DNA from: Pseudomonas vranovensis DSM 16006
GTDB taxonomy: Bacteria > Pseudomonadota > Gammaproteobacteria > Pseudomonadales > Pseudomonadaceae
Length of the DNA stretch: 64,000 nucleotides
Direction: 5' to 3'
NCBI RefSeq assembly: GCF_000425805.1
Contig: NZ_AUED01000022.1
Location: forward strand, 1-64,000
Both the position numbers and the translations under genes were made by a program. Below, piece by piece: positions 43,967-55,279 of the stretch; position 1 is the first letter of the stretch, and each line of letters begins with the position of its first letter. A model generated the notes under the pieces. It had not been told where the DNA came from. It did not search any database and saw only the letters and a list, made by a program, of their open reading frames with translations.

Positions 43967-44000
43967 AACGCCCGGCCAGGCTTGAGCCTGACCGGGCGTT
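43967..44000 (-). terminator. Large hairpin between infB and rbfA
   Basis: AACGCCCGGTCAGGCT and AGCCTGGCCGGGCGTT form a nearly perfect 15-base-pair stem with a short loop. It is followed by TGCCGCTTTAG, not a clean T-run. It probably attenuates or processes the operon transcript. Confidence 0.5.
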
Positions 44001-44061
44001 GCGTTCAGAGCCGCTGACGACCGCCTTGCGACGGGCATTTCGCGCCTCCCATGCTCGATAC

Positions 44062-46569
44062 TTAGAGCGTACGAGCCACTTGGACTTTCTCGAAGACTTC
44101 GATCTTGTCACCGACTTTGACGTCGTTGTAGCTCTTCACGCCGATACCGCATTCCATGCCGGCACGCACTTCGGACGCATCGTCCTTGAAGCGACGCAGC
44201 GATTCCAGCTCGCCTTCGAAGATCACCACGTCTTCGCGCAGAACGCGGATCGGACGGTTGCGGTAAACCACACCCTCGATGACCATACAGCCAGCGATGG
44301 CGCCGAACTTCGGCGAGCGGAACACATCACGCACTTCGGCGATACCCAGGATGTTCTCGCGAACATCGCTGCCGAGCATACCGGTCAGGGCTTTCTTGAC
44401 GTCTTCAATGATGTCGTAGATCACGTTGTAGTAACGCATATCCAGACCTTCCTGCTCGACAATCTTGCGCGCACCGGCATCGGCACGCACGTTGAAACCG
44501 AACAGTACTGCATTGGAAGCCAGGGCCAGGTTGGCGTCGCTCTCGGTGATACCACCGACACCACCGCCAATCACGCGAACCTGTACTTCGTCGTTACCCA
44601 GACCGCTCAGGGAACCCTGCAGGGCCTCGAGAGAACCACGAACATCGGACTTGAGCACGATGTTGAGGGTTTTCTTCTCTTCCTGGCCCATGTTCTCGAA
44701 GATGTTCTCGAGCTTGCCGGCATGTGCGCGAGCCAGTTTGACTTCGCGGAACTTGCCTTGACGGAACAGAGCAACTTCACGGGCCTTCTTCTCGTCAGCC
44801 ACAACGCTCAGCTCGTCGCCAGCGTCCGGGGTGCCGTCCAGGCCGAGAATCTCGACTGGAATCGACGGACCGGCTTCCTTAACAGGCTTGCCGTTTTCGT
44901 CGAGCATGGCACGTACGCGGCCGTAGTTCGAACCACACAGGACCATGTCGCCTTGACGCAGGGTACCGTCCTGAACCAGCACGGTGGCCACTGGGCCGCG
45001 GCCTTTGTCCAGACGCGACTCGACAACTACACCACGACCTGGGGCCGATGGAGTGGCCTTGAGCTCGAGGATCTCGGCTTGCAGCAGAACGGCTTCGAGC
45101 AGTTCGTCAACACCGGTACCCATCTTCGCCGAAACCTTGACGAACGGAGTATCACCACCCCAGTCCTCGGAGGTAACGCCTTCGACGGCCAGCTCGTTGC
45201 GAATGCGATCGAGGTCAGCACCTGGCTTGTCGATCTTGTTCACCGCCACGACCAGCGGAACACCGGCAGCCTTGGCATGCTGGACTGCTTCGCGGGTCTG
45301 AGGCATGACGCCATCGTCCGCCGCGACCACGAGGATCACGATGTCGGTCGCCTTGGCACCACGGGCACGCATGGCGGTAAACGCGGCGTGGCCCGGGGTA
45401 TCGAGGAAGGTGACCATGCCGCGGTCGGTTTCTACGTGGTACGCACCGATGTGCTGGGTGATACCACCGGCTTCGCCGGCAGCTACCTTGGCACGACGGA
45501 TGTAGTCGAGCAGCGAGGTCTTACCGTGGTCAACGTGGCCCATTACGGTCACAACCGGAGCACGGGAGAAGGTCTCACCTTCGAACTTCAGCGACTCTGC
45601 CAGGGAATCTTCCAGAGCGGTGTCGCTGACCAGGGTAACCTTGTGACCCAACTCTTCAGCGATCAGCTGAGCGGTCTCCTGGTCGAGCACCTGGTTGATG
45701 GTCACCGGAGTGCCCAGCTTGAACATGAACTTGACCACTTCAGCGCCCTTGACGGACATCTGGTTGGCCAGGTCGGAAACCGTGATGGTCTCGCCGATCT
45801 GCACGTCGCGGATAACCGGACCGGTCGGGTTCTGGAAACCGTGGGCATTGCGCTTCTTCGGCTTGCCCTTGCCACGGCCACCACGACGGAAACCATCGCT
45901 TTCTTCGTCGGTGGTACGTGGAGCGGCACGCGGAGTTGGCGCCTTTTCCTTTTCCTTGACCTTGACCGAAACACGCGGTGCTTCGTTACGGCGCTCACCA
46001 CCACGACGTTCGTCGTCACGCGACTTGTCGTTGCGACGCACGTCGTCTTTCTTGCGGTCGGCGACAGGTGCCGGAGCGGCGTCTGCAGCCTCGATCACCG
46101 GGGCCGGAGCCGGGGTAACCGGAGCAGCGGCAGCAGGTGCGGCATTCGCAGCGGCTGGCTGGCGACGAGCGTCTTCCTCGGCACGCTGACGTGCCTCGGC
46201 ATCGGCTTTTTCACGCGCAGCGTTCTCGGCTACACGGCGCTCTTCCTGCTCGCGTTTCTGCTCGGCCTGGATTTCTTCCGGGCTGCGCTGAACGAATACT
46301 TTCTTCTTGCGTACTTCTACGCTGATGCTCTTGCTACCGGCAACACGCAGGGTGCTGGTGGTCTTGCGCTGCAAGGTGATCTTGCGCGGCTCTTCCACCT
46401 TCGCCTTGTGGCTGCTCTTCAAATGAGCCAGCAAAGCCTGCTTCTCATTGTCGGTCACTACCTGACCGGCGTCGGTGTGCGGCAGACCTGCCTCACGCAT
46501 CTGCTGCAGCAGGCGCTCTACCGGTGCAGCGACCTCTTGGGCCAATTCTTTCACCGTGACTTGCGTCAT
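44062..46569 (-). CDS. infB: Translation initiation factor IF-2
   Basis: This 835-residue GTPase places initiator tRNA on the ribosome. The N-terminal IF2_N domain is followed by a long charged/alanine-rich linker (about 95-240). The G domain has Gly-His-Val-Asp-His-Gly-Lys-Thr (344-351), Asp390-Thr-Pro-Gly-His and Asn444-Lys-Ile-Asp, and the C-terminal beta-barrel domains bind fMet-tRNA. The initiator tRNA gene itself lies two genes upstream. An internal start for a shorter isoform, as in E. coli, is possible but not obvious. Confidence 0.98.
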   Translation of the reverse strand: MTQVTVKELAQEVAAPVERLLQQMREAGLPHTDAGQVVTDNEKQALLAHLKSSHKAKVEEPRKITLQRKTTSTLRVAGSKSISVEVRKKKVFVQRSPEEIQAEQKREQEERRVAENAAREKADAEARQRAEEDARRQPAAANAAPAAAAPVTPAPAPVIEAADAAPAPVADRKKDDVRRNDKSRDDERRGGERRNEAPRVSVKVKEKEKAPTPRAAPRTTDEESDGFRRGGRGKGKPKKRNAHGFQNPTGPVIRDVQIGETITVSDLANQMSVKGAEVVKFMFKLGTPVTINQVLDQETAQLIAEELGHKVTLVSDTALEDSLAESLKFEGETFSRAPVVTVMGHVDHGKTSLLDYIRRAKVAAGEAGGITQHIGAYHVETDRGMVTFLDTPGHAAFTAMRARGAKATDIVILVVAADDGVMPQTREAVQHAKAAGVPLVVAVNKIDKPGADLDRIRNELAVEGVTSEDWGGDTPFVKVSAKMGTGVDELLEAVLLQAEILELKATPSAPGRGVVVESRLDKGRGPVATVLVQDGTLRQGDMVLCGSNYGRVRAMLDENGKPVKEAGPSIPVEILGLDGTPDAGDELSVVADEKKAREVALFRQGKFREVKLARAHAGKLENIFENMGQEEKKTLNIVLKSDVRGSLEALQGSLSGLGNDEVQVRVIGGGVGGITESDANLALASNAVLFGFNVRADAGARKIVEQEGLDMRYYNVIYDIIEDVKKALTGMLGSDVRENILGIAEVRDVFRSPKFGAIAGCMVIEGVVYRNRPIRVLREDVVIFEGELESLRRFKDDASEVRAGMECGIGVKSYNDVKVGDKIEVFEKVQVARTL

Positions 46570-46596
46570 GCACTTCTCTCCTCAGGCCGCGCCTAA

Positions 46597-48078
46597 TTAC
46601 TCGAACCAATGGGCTCGGGCGGCCATGATCAACTTGCCGGCACGCTCTTGGTCGATGCCGTCGATGTCGAGCAGGTCGTCAATCGACTGCTCGGCCAGGT
46701 CTTCGCGGGTAACTACGCCGCGCACCGCCAGTTCCATCGCCAAATCCTTGTCCATACCCTCAAGCGAGAGCAGGTCTTCGGCCGGATGGGCGTCTGCCAG
46801 CTTTTCCTCAGTAGCGATGGCTTTGGTCAACAAACGATCCTTGGCACGAGCGCGAAGCTCGTTGACGATGTCTTCGTCAAAGCCGTCGATGTTGAGCATT
46901 TCTTCCAACGGTACGTAGGCAATCTCTTCCAGGCTGGTGAAGCCTTCATCGACCAGCACCTGTGCCAGCTCTTCGTCGACTTCCAGCTCGTCGATGAAGT
47001 TGCGCAGGATGTCACCGGTTTCAGCTTGCTGCTTGGCCTGGATGTCCGATTCGGTCATCACGTTCAGGGTCCAGCCGGTCAACTGGCTGGCAAGACGCAC
47101 GTTCTGGCCACCACGGCCGATCGCCTGGGCCAGATTGTCGGCACCTACAGCGATATCCATGGCGTGGGCATCTTCATCGACGATAATCGCCGCGACTTCA
47201 GCCGGCGACATTGCGTTGATGACGAACTGTGCCGGATTGTCGTCCCACAGGACGATATCAACACGTTCGCCGCCCAGTTCGCCGGACACTGCCTGGACAC
47301 GCGAACCGCGCATGCCGATACAGGCGCCTTGCGGGTCGATGCGCTTGTCTTTGGAGCGTACGGCGATTTTGGCGCGCGAGCCCGGATCACGGGACGCGGC
47401 CATGACTTCGATCAGGCCCTCGGCGATTTCCGGCACTTCGATGCGGAACAATTCGATCAGCATCTGTGGCGCGGTACGCGACAGGATCAGCTGCGGGCCA
47501 CGGTTCTCGGTGCGGATTTCCTTGAGCAGGGCACGCAGGCGCACACCAACACGGAAAGTCTCGCGGGAGATGATGTCTTCACGGGCCAGCAACGCTTCGG
47601 CGTTGTTGCCCAAGTCAACGATGACGTTGTCACGGGTGACTTTCTTGACGGTACCGGAGATGATTTCGCCCAGACGCTCACGGTAGGCATCTACCACTTG
47701 GGCGCGCTCGGCTTCACGGACCTTCTGTACGATGACTTGCTTGGCGGTCTGGGCAGCGATACGACCGAATTCGATCGACTCGATCTTTTCTTCGATTACA
47801 TCGCCAACCTTGGCTTCAGGATGGGTTTCCTGAATCTTGGCCGGCCAGACTTCGATTGCTGGATCATCCAGATCCGCTTCTTCGACGACCGTCCAGCGAC
47901 GGAAAGTCTCGTAGCTACCGGTGTGGCGGTTGATTTCCACACGCAGGTCCACTTCGTCGTCAAAACGTTTTTTGGTTGCAGTGGCCAGTGCCACTTCCAG
48001 TGCTTCAAAAATTACGCCAGCCGGTACGCCTTTTTCGTTGGATACCGACTCAACAACCAGCAGTACTTCTTTGCTCAT
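46597..48078 (-). CDS. nusA: Transcription termination/antitermination protein NusA
   Basis: This 493-residue protein starts Met-Ser-Lys-Glu-Val-Leu-Leu-Val-Val-Glu. It has an N-terminal polymerase-binding domain, an S1 domain (about 135-200), KH1 and KH2 (about 230-345, Gly-Met-Arg-Gly-Ser-Arg-Val and Ile-Gly-Arg-Gly-Gly-Gln-Asn) and two acidic C-terminal repeats (about 365-490). It pauses and modulates RNA polymerase and joins rRNA antitermination complexes. It is in the rimP-nusA-infB order. Confidence 0.98.
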   Translation of the reverse strand: MSKEVLLVVESVSNEKGVPAGVIFEALEVALATATKKRFDDEVDLRVEINRHTGSYETFRRWTVVEEADLDDPAIEVWPAKIQETHPEAKVGDVIEEKIESIEFGRIAAQTAKQVIVQKVREAERAQVVDAYRERLGEIISGTVKKVTRDNVIVDLGNNAEALLAREDIISRETFRVGVRLRALLKEIRTENRGPQLILSRTAPQMLIELFRIEVPEIAEGLIEVMAASRDPGSRAKIAVRSKDKRIDPQGACIGMRGSRVQAVSGELGGERVDIVLWDDNPAQFVINAMSPAEVAAIIVDEDAHAMDIAVGADNLAQAIGRGGQNVRLASQLTGWTLNVMTESDIQAKQQAETGDILRNFIDELEVDEELAQVLVDEGFTSLEEIAYVPLEEMLNIDGFDEDIVNELRARAKDRLLTKAIATEEKLADAHPAEDLLSLEGMDKDLAMELAVRGVVTREDLAEQSIDDLLDIDGIDQERAGKLIMAARAHWFE

Positions 48079-48137
48079 CGTACGCCTCGCCTTTCGCAAG
48101 CCATTGGATCCGCGCGGTCCGCCGGACCCGGCACGTC

Positions 48138-48596
48138 TCAGTCAAAACTGGGAATAATGTTGGCCTTGTCGATCGAATCGATCGGCAACAGGAACTCATT
48201 GTTGTCTACCTGGACAACAACATCCTGCTCCTCCACACCACGGAGAAGGCCCTGAAAGTTACGACGACCTTCAAAGGGCGTACGCAGCTTGATCTTCACT
48301 TGTTCGCCGGCATGCGAAGCAAACTGTTCCAATGTGAACAGTGGGCGATCCATGCCAGGAGAGGACACTTCAAGGGTGTATTCGGAACTGATCGGATCTT
48401 CGACATCCAGGATACCGCTGACCTGGCGACTGACAACTTCACAGTCTTCGACCAGAATGCCGTCCGCTTTGTCGATATAAATACGCAGTACCGAATGCTT
48501 GCCCTGAGAGATGAATTCGATCCCCCAGCATTGATAGCCAAGAGCCTCGACCACCGGGGCCAACAAGGCCTGCAACTGTTCTAGCTTGCTCGACAC
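48138..48596 (-). CDS. rimP: Ribosome maturation factor RimP
   Basis: This 152-residue protein is required for 30S assembly. I place the start at a GTG (Val-Ser-Ser-Lys-Leu-Glu-Gln-Leu) with GAGGGGG just upstream. The conserved Gly-Ile-Glu-Phe, Tyr-Thr-Leu-Glu-Val-Ser-Ser-Pro-Gly and Arg-Pro-Leu segments are present. It opens the nusA-infB operon and is separated from the upstream initiator tRNA gene by two terminators. Confidence 0.96.
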   Translation of the reverse strand: MSSKLEQLQALLAPVVEALGYQCWGIEFISQGKHSVLRIYIDKADGILVEDCEVVSRQVSGILDVEDPISSEYTLEVSSPGMDRPLFTLEQFASHAGEQVKIKLRTPFEGRRNFQGLLRGVEEQDVVVQVDNNEFLLPIDSIDKANIIPSFD

Positions 48597-48621
48597 CTGA
48601 ACCCCCTCGTGCATGCTGTGC

Positions 48622-48647
48622 AAATAAAAAATGGGCAAAGCGCCCAT
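48622..48647 (-). terminator. Rho-independent terminator in the rimP leader
   Basis: GATGGGCGCTTTGCCCATTT on the minus strand, followed by TTTATTT. It lies 26 bases before the rimP GTG, so transcription of the nusA operon must start beyond it or read through it. It could act as an attenuator for autogenous NusA control. Confidence 0.7.
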
Positions 48648-48690
48648 CCCTGATACGTCGTTGAATACCGACGTTATGACTGTTCAGCCA

Positions 48691-48715
48691 AGAAAAAGCC
48701 CCTGCAAAAGGGGCT
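48691..48715 (-). terminator. Terminator after the initiator tRNA gene
   Basis: AGCCCCTTTTGCAGGGGCTT followed by TTTCTT on the minus strand, 11 bases past the tRNA 3' end. Confidence 0.88.
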
Positions 48716-48725
48716 CCGCTGAAAC

Positions 48726-48802
<77 letters not shown>

Positions 48803-48862
48803 ACAAAGCTGGGGCGAAAGTATACGACCGAACCCCGACAGGGTCAATCTAACCTCCACCTA

Positions 48863-48893
48863 CAAGAAAGCCCGCTGTAGCGGGCTGTCTTGT
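48863..48893 (-). terminator. Terminator between tRNA-Leu and tRNA-fMet
   Basis: AGCCCGCTACAGCGGGCT followed by TTCTTGT on the minus strand. Confidence 0.8.
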
Positions 48894-48899
48894 TTCAAT

Positions 48900-48985
48900 T
48901 GGTACCGAGAAGGGGACTCGAACCCCTACACCCTATGGGCACAACCACCTCAAGGTTGCGTGTCTACCAATTCCACCACCTCGGC
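48900..48985 (-). tRNA. tRNA-Leu (GAG)
   Basis: An 86-nt gene with the long variable arm of class II tRNAs, anticodon loop TTGAGGT and encoded CCA (GCCGAGG ... TCGGTACCA). It begins 19 bases after the secG stop and is probably processed from the secG transcript. Confidence 0.96.
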
Positions 48986-49004
48986 AATACTACTTTGAAA
49001 CCCG

Positions 49005-49391
49005 TTACTTCTGCTCTTGAGCGGGAGGAACATCGCCAGCATTAGTGGCTTCGCTCTTCTGCTCCTGGAGCACCGGTACATCATCTGTTGCCGGTTTTTG
49101 CTGCTTCACTTCCAACACTGCTGGATCTGGCAACCCTACTTGAGTCAGCTCGTGAGCTTTCTCTTTAGCAAAGTATCCTAACCCAAGAGCAGTTAAGAAG
49201 AAAGAGGCAGCTAGTATAGCAGTAAACTTACTTAGAAAGGTAGCAGAACCTTGGCTTCCGAACACAGTATTTGAAGCACCTGCGCCGAAAGATGCACCCG
49301 CTTCCGCACCTTTACCCTGTTGCAGCAACACCAGCACTACCAAACCCAGTGCGCCCAACAGATGAAAAACTACTACGACTGTTTCCAGCAT
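49005..49391 (-). CDS. secG: Preprotein translocase subunit SecG
   Basis: This 128-residue protein has two membrane segments (about 3-22 and 53-73) around the conserved Leu-Gln-Gln-Gly-Lys-Gly-Ala-Glu-Ala-Gly-Ala-Ser-Phe-Gly. It assists SecYE in protein export. The C-terminal tail from about 80 is hydrophilic and Gln/Glu-rich, longer than in E. coli. It follows tpiA by three bases and is followed by tRNA-Leu. Confidence 0.96.
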   Translation of the reverse strand: MLETVVVVFHLLGALGLVVLVLLQQGKGAEAGASFGAGASNTVFGSQGSATFLSKFTAILAASFFLTALGLGYFAKEKAHELTQVGLPDPAVLEVKQQKPATDDVPVLQEQKSEATNAGDVPPAQEQK

Positions 49392-49394
49392 TTT

Positions 49395-50150
49395 TCAGTT
49401 TCCTGCGGCGCGACAAATTGCACCGAATTCGTCTGCGTTCAGGGACGCCCCACCAATCAGGCCCCCATCGATATCCGGCATGCCGAACAGCTCAGCCGCA
49501 TTGGCCGCCTTCACGCTGCCGCCGTATAGAAGCTGCACATTTTGTGCAACTTCGGCATTCTCTGCCGCCAGCTGGGCGCGGATGGCTGCGTGCACATCCT
49601 GCGCTTGCTGTGGCGAGGCCGTCAGCCCTGTACCGATGGCCCATACAGGCTCATAGGCAATCACCGCACTGGTGAAGGCTTCAACACCGAAAGCTTCGAT
49701 GATGCTGCCCAGCTGACGCCCGACAATCTCAAGCGTTTTACCTGCTTCGCGCTCTTCGAGGGTTTCCCCCACACAGAGCACTGGCTTCAAACCACAAGCC
49801 TGTGCTGCAGCGAACTTGCGATTCAGGACTTCGTCGTTTTCACCAATGATCTGGCGACGCTCCGAATGCCCAATCAACACCAGTCCGCAACCTGCATCAA
49901 CCAGCTGACTCGGTGCAATTTCACCGGTCAGCGCGCCTTGCGCAGGCTCTACCGCAGAATTCTGAGCGCCAACGGTAATCGACTTGCCCTGCAACCCATC
50001 AACCACTTGGCTGATGTACAACGAGGGAGGAAACACCGCGACCTCAACACCGCTCGGCAAGGCCAGATTACTCAGGCCATCGATCAGCTCAGCGACGCTG
50101 GCGCGGGTACCGTGCATCTTCCAGTTACCAGCTACCATAGGGCGACGCAT
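49395..50150 (-). CDS. tpiA: Triose-phosphate isomerase
   Basis: This 251-residue TIM barrel has Gly-Asn-Trp-Lys-Met-His (Lys11), the electrophilic His in Gly-His-Ser-Glu-Arg-Arg and the catalytic Glu in Ala-Tyr-Glu-Pro-Val-Trp-Ala-Ile-Gly-Thr-Gly. It interconverts dihydroxyacetone phosphate and glyceraldehyde-3-phosphate. It lies between glmM and secG. Confidence 0.98.
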   Translation of the reverse strand: MRRPMVAGNWKMHGTRASVAELIDGLSNLALPSGVEVAVFPPSLYISQVVDGLQGKSITVGAQNSAVEPAQGALTGEIAPSQLVDAGCGLVLIGHSERRQIIGENDEVLNRKFAAAQACGLKPVLCVGETLEEREAGKTLEIVGRQLGSIIEAFGVEAFTSAVIAYEPVWAIGTGLTASPQQAQDVHAAIRAQLAAENAEVAQNVQLLYGGSVKAANAAELFGMPDIDGGLIGGASLNADEFGAICRAAGN

Positions 50151-50216
50151 GCTGTACCTCGTCGGTCAAAGTGGGCGCAGATGTTACCCAACCCGATCAC
50201 TGCTGGCAAGCGTATT

Positions 50217-51557
50217 TCAGACGCAAACTTCACTTACCAGTTTTGCCAGGGCTTCGGCATGGCTACGCACCTGACCTTCGTCATCGCCTTCCACCATTAC
50301 ACGCACCAGCGGCTCTGTTCCGGACTTGCGCAACAACACACGCCCGCGACCCGCCATTTCCTCGGTAACCCGCGCACTGGCCTCTTTTACAGCAGGGTGC
50401 TCGAGCGGATCGACCTTGCTTGCGCCAAAGCGCACGTTGATCAATACCTGCGGGCATTTGCGCAGTGCCTGGCGAGCCTGCGCCAGCGTCTCGCCACGGC
50501 GCTTGAGCGCCATCAACACCTGGAGCGCGGCGATGATGGCGTCACCTGTGGTGGTATGGTTGCAGCACACCACATGCCCGGAGTTCTCCCCCCCGATCAC
50601 CCAGCCGCGCTCCAGCAACTCTGCCATCACGTAACGGTCACCAACTTTGGCCCGCACAAAAGGTATGTCGAGATCTTTCAGGGCCAGCTCAAGCCCCAGA
50701 TTGCTCATCAACGTACCGACCACCCCACCCTGCAGCTTGTTACGCTCCTGCAGGTCGCGGGCAATGATAAACAGCAACTCGTCACCGTCGACGACTGCGC
50801 CGGTGTGATCAACCATCAGAACACGGTCACCGTCACCATCGAACGCAATCCCGAGATCGGCATGCCCCACCAAAACTGCGGCCTGAAGTGACTCTATGTG
50901 GGTCGAGCCGCAATTTTCATTGATATTCAGGCCATCCGGCTGAGCCGACAGGACGGTGACTTCAGCACCCAACTCGCGAAACACACTCGGTGCGACCTTG
51001 TAAGTGGCGCCATGCGCACAATCGACCACCAGCTTGAGACCGGCAAAATCGGTGCTGCTCGGCACACTGCTCTTGCAGAATTCGATATAGCGCCCGGCAG
51101 CATCATTGATTCGTGACACTTTGCCCAGTTTGCTGGACTCGACTACTGTCATCGGCTGGTCGAGCAATTCCTCGATCATCAGCTCGACTTCGTCAGGCAG
51201 CTTCGTCCCCTGACCCGAGAAGAACTTGATGCCGTTGTCATCATGCGGATTGTGCGAGGCACTGATGACGATACCAGCCTCGGCATGGAAGGTGCGTGTC
51301 AGGTAGGCGATGGCCGGAGTTGGCATCGGCCCCAGCAGCAACACATCGGCTCCCGCCGCAGACAGTCCGGCTTCCAGCGCCGATTCAAACATGTACCCGG
51401 AAATACGGGTGTCCTTGCCCACCAGAACCCTGCAGGCACCCTGCTTGCGAAATGCCATGCCTGCAGCCCAGCCGAGCTTGAGCATGAAGTCAGGGGTGAT
51501 CGGATATTCGCCGACACGGCCACGAATACCGTCGGTACCAAAATATTTTCTGCTCAT
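50217..51557 (-). CDS. glmM: Phosphoglucosamine mutase
   Basis: This 446-residue enzyme of the alpha-phosphohexomutase family moves phosphate on glucosamine toward UDP-GlcNAc. The phosphoserine is Ser101 in Ile-Ser-Ala-Ser-His-Asn-Pro. The metal loop is Asp-Gly-Asp-Gly-Asp-Arg and the sugar loop Gly-Glu-Asn-Ser-Gly-His. It supplies precursor to the peptidoglycan pathway completed by MrcB, also in this window. The start is preceded by a weak GAGCA site. Confidence 0.97.
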   Translation of the reverse strand: MSRKYFGTDGIRGRVGEYPITPDFMLKLGWAAGMAFRKQGACRVLVGKDTRISGYMFESALEAGLSAAGADVLLLGPMPTPAIAYLTRTFHAEAGIVISASHNPHDDNGIKFFSGQGTKLPDEVELMIEELLDQPMTVVESSKLGKVSRINDAAGRYIEFCKSSVPSSTDFAGLKLVVDCAHGATYKVAPSVFRELGAEVTVLSAQPDGLNINENCGSTHIESLQAAVLVGHADLGIAFDGDGDRVLMVDHTGAVVDGDELLFIIARDLQERNKLQGGVVGTLMSNLGLELALKDLDIPFVRAKVGDRYVMAELLERGWVIGGENSGHVVCCNHTTTGDAIIAALQVLMALKRRGETLAQARQALRKCPQVLINVRFGASKVDPLEHPAVKEASARVTEEMAGRGRVLLRKSGTEPLVRVMVEGDDEGQVRSHAEALAKLVSEVCV

Positions 51558-51574
51558 AGATGCTCCATCACTCT

Positions 51575-52426
51575 TTATTCGGCGGATTGAACCGCTGCAA
51601 TCATCCGTACTACATCAACGGTTTCGGCAACATCGTGAACGCGCAAAATGCTTGCGCCTTTCGTCATTGCCAGGGCAGCCAGCGCAAGGCCACCAGAGAG
51701 CCGTTGCTCGACCGGGCGGTCGAGGGTCTGTCCGATCATGCTCTTGCGCGAAACGCCCACCAACAAGGGCCGCCCAAGGCGGCGTAGGGATTCCATATGC
51801 TTGAACAAGCTCAGGTTGTGCGCCAGGGTCTTGGCGAAGCCGAATCCGGGATCAAGGATGATCCGACCAGCTTCGATGCCAACAGCCGCACAAGCAGCCA
51901 TCCGCTGCTCAAGATAACTCGCAACTTCGACGCTGACATCCTCGTAATGAGGATTATTCTGCATATCACCCGGCTCACCGCGCATATGCATCAGACAAAC
52001 CGGCAACTCGGTCGCAGCCGCCGCATCCAGGGCGCCGTCGCGCGTGAGCGAGCGGACATCATTGATCAAGCCGGCACCAAGCCGGGCTGATTCTCGAATG
52101 ACGGCAGGCGTCGAGGTATCGACAGAAATGATCACATCCAGCTCGCGAGCGATCGCTTCAACCATCGGCGCCACTCGCTCAAGCTCCTCGAGCGCGGAAA
52201 CTGCCTTGGCACCGGGCCGGGTGGACTCACCACCTATATCGATCAAGGTTGCACCAGCCACGACCATTGCCTCGGCATGGCGCAAGGCAGCATCACGCTG
52301 ATTGAAGCGGCCGCCATCGGAGAAGGAGTCGGGAGTGATATTGAGAATACCCATGACATGGGTATGGGACAAATCAAGAACCCGGTTGCCGCAAGGCAAC
52401 CGGGTTGGGTACTGCTGTGAGGTCAT
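51575..52426 (-). CDS. folP: Dihydropteroate synthase
   Basis: This 283-residue TIM-barrel enzyme joins p-aminobenzoate to the pterin pyrophosphate made by FolK; it is the sulfonamide target. It shows both DHPS signatures, Met-Gly-Ile-Leu-Asn-Ile-Thr-Pro-Asp-Ser-Phe-Ser-Asp-Gly-Gly (25-39) and Asp-Ile-Gly-Gly-Glu-Ser-Thr-Arg-Pro-Gly-Ala (62-72). It follows ftsH by eight bases, the classical ftsH-folP-glmM order. Confidence 0.97.
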   Translation of the reverse strand: MTSQQYPTRLPCGNRVLDLSHTHVMGILNITPDSFSDGGRFNQRDAALRHAEAMVVAGATLIDIGGESTRPGAKAVSALEELERVAPMVEAIARELDVIISVDTSTPAVIRESARLGAGLINDVRSLTRDGALDAAAATELPVCLMHMRGEPGDMQNNPHYEDVSVEVASYLEQRMAACAAVGIEAGRIILDPGFGFAKTLAHNLSLFKHMESLRRLGRPLLVGVSRKSMIGQTLDRPVEQRLSGGLALAALAMTKGASILRVHDVAETVDVVRMIAAVQSAE

Positions 52427-52434
52427 ATACGCCC

Positions 52435-54342
<1,908 letters not shown>

Positions 54343-54554
54343 ATCGTTCAATTAGCTACCCTCTGAGGCCGGCTGACGGCGCAACCGTGCCTCGCATGAT
54401 ATTCACCGGCTTAACTTACTACATAACCTACACAACTGCAGGCGCCGTCTGTAACCCTTTGTGAAACCTAGACTACACGAAGTTCATCCAGGTCAGGCAG
54501 GATAGCCGATTGGAAAAAGCTATCGGACACCCTGAAAGCTGCCGGCCTGACGCC

Positions 54555-55178
54555 CTACTCGCCGCGATAACCTCTCGCCAGCAAGTACTGTTCGCGGGAG
54601 CGATCCCGCGAAGAATCCGGTTTGAGCATCTGGACCTTGTCGAATTTCTGACGAGCGTCCTTCAGGTAAACGTCAAACCCTTCACCCTGGAAAATCTTGA
54701 TCAGGAAATCGCCGCCCGGCTTGAGCACACGGGTCGCAAGATCCAGGGCCAGTTCACACAGGAACATGGCCTTGGGGATATCCACGGCGGGCGTACCACT
54801 CATATTGGGGGCCATATCGGAAATCACAAGGTCCACGTGCGAATTACCTACCGCCTCCAGAATTTGCGCCAGCACTTCATCCTGGGTGAAGTCGCCCTGG
54901 ATAAAGGTGACATCCGGAATGCTGTCCATCTCCAGGATGTCCGAAGCAATAAGCCGGCCCTGGCCACCGATCAGCCGACTGGTCACCTGCGACCAACCAC
55001 CCGGCGCCGCACCCAGGTCAACTACGCTCATGCCTGGGCGAATGATCCGATACTTTTCCTGGATTTCCAGCAATTTGTAGCTCGCACGCGAGCGATAACC
55101 ATCCTTTTGCGCCTTTTTGACGTAAGGATCATTGAAATGTTCTTTCAGCCAGCCAAGGCTTGTCTTGGAACGCGCCAT
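54555..55178 (-). CDS. rlmE: 23S rRNA (uridine-2552-2'-O)-methyltransferase
   Basis: This 207-residue FtsJ/RrmJ enzyme starts Met-Ala-Arg-Ser-Lys-Thr-Ser. It has the SAM motif Val-Val-Asp-Leu-Gly-Ala-Ala-Pro-Gly-Gly-Trp and Ser-Asp-Met-Ala-Pro-Asn with the catalytic Asp. The catalytic Lys follows in Phe-Leu-Ile-Lys-Ile-Phe. It modifies the 50S A-loop. It lies upstream of ftsH as in E. coli, with a 210-base spacer that contains no gene. Confidence 0.97.
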   Translation of the reverse strand: MARSKTSLGWLKEHFNDPYVKKAQKDGYRSRASYKLLEIQEKYRIIRPGMSVVDLGAAPGGWSQVTSRLIGGQGRLIASDILEMDSIPDVTFIQGDFTQDEVLAQILEAVGNSHVDLVISDMAPNMSGTPAVDIPKAMFLCELALDLATRVLKPGGDFLIKIFQGEGFDVYLKDARQKFDKVQMLKPDSSRDRSREQYLLARGYRGE

Positions 55179-55235
55179 TGGGCACCTCGAATCATAAGGG
55201 TCGTGATTAACTGGGCGGATCCACGGGCCCTCGGG

Positions 55236-55255
55236 TAAAATGGCCGCCATTTTTA
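55236..55255. promoter_or_regulatory. Palindromic shared promoter region between rlmE and yhbY
   Basis: TAAAATGGC-C-GCCATTTTTA is an almost perfect dyad, giving a TAAAAT-type -10 box on each strand. Both divergent genes start within 80 bases. Confidence 0.45.
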
Positions 55256-55279
55256 CAGAATCAGACGAAGGGTCAGATT

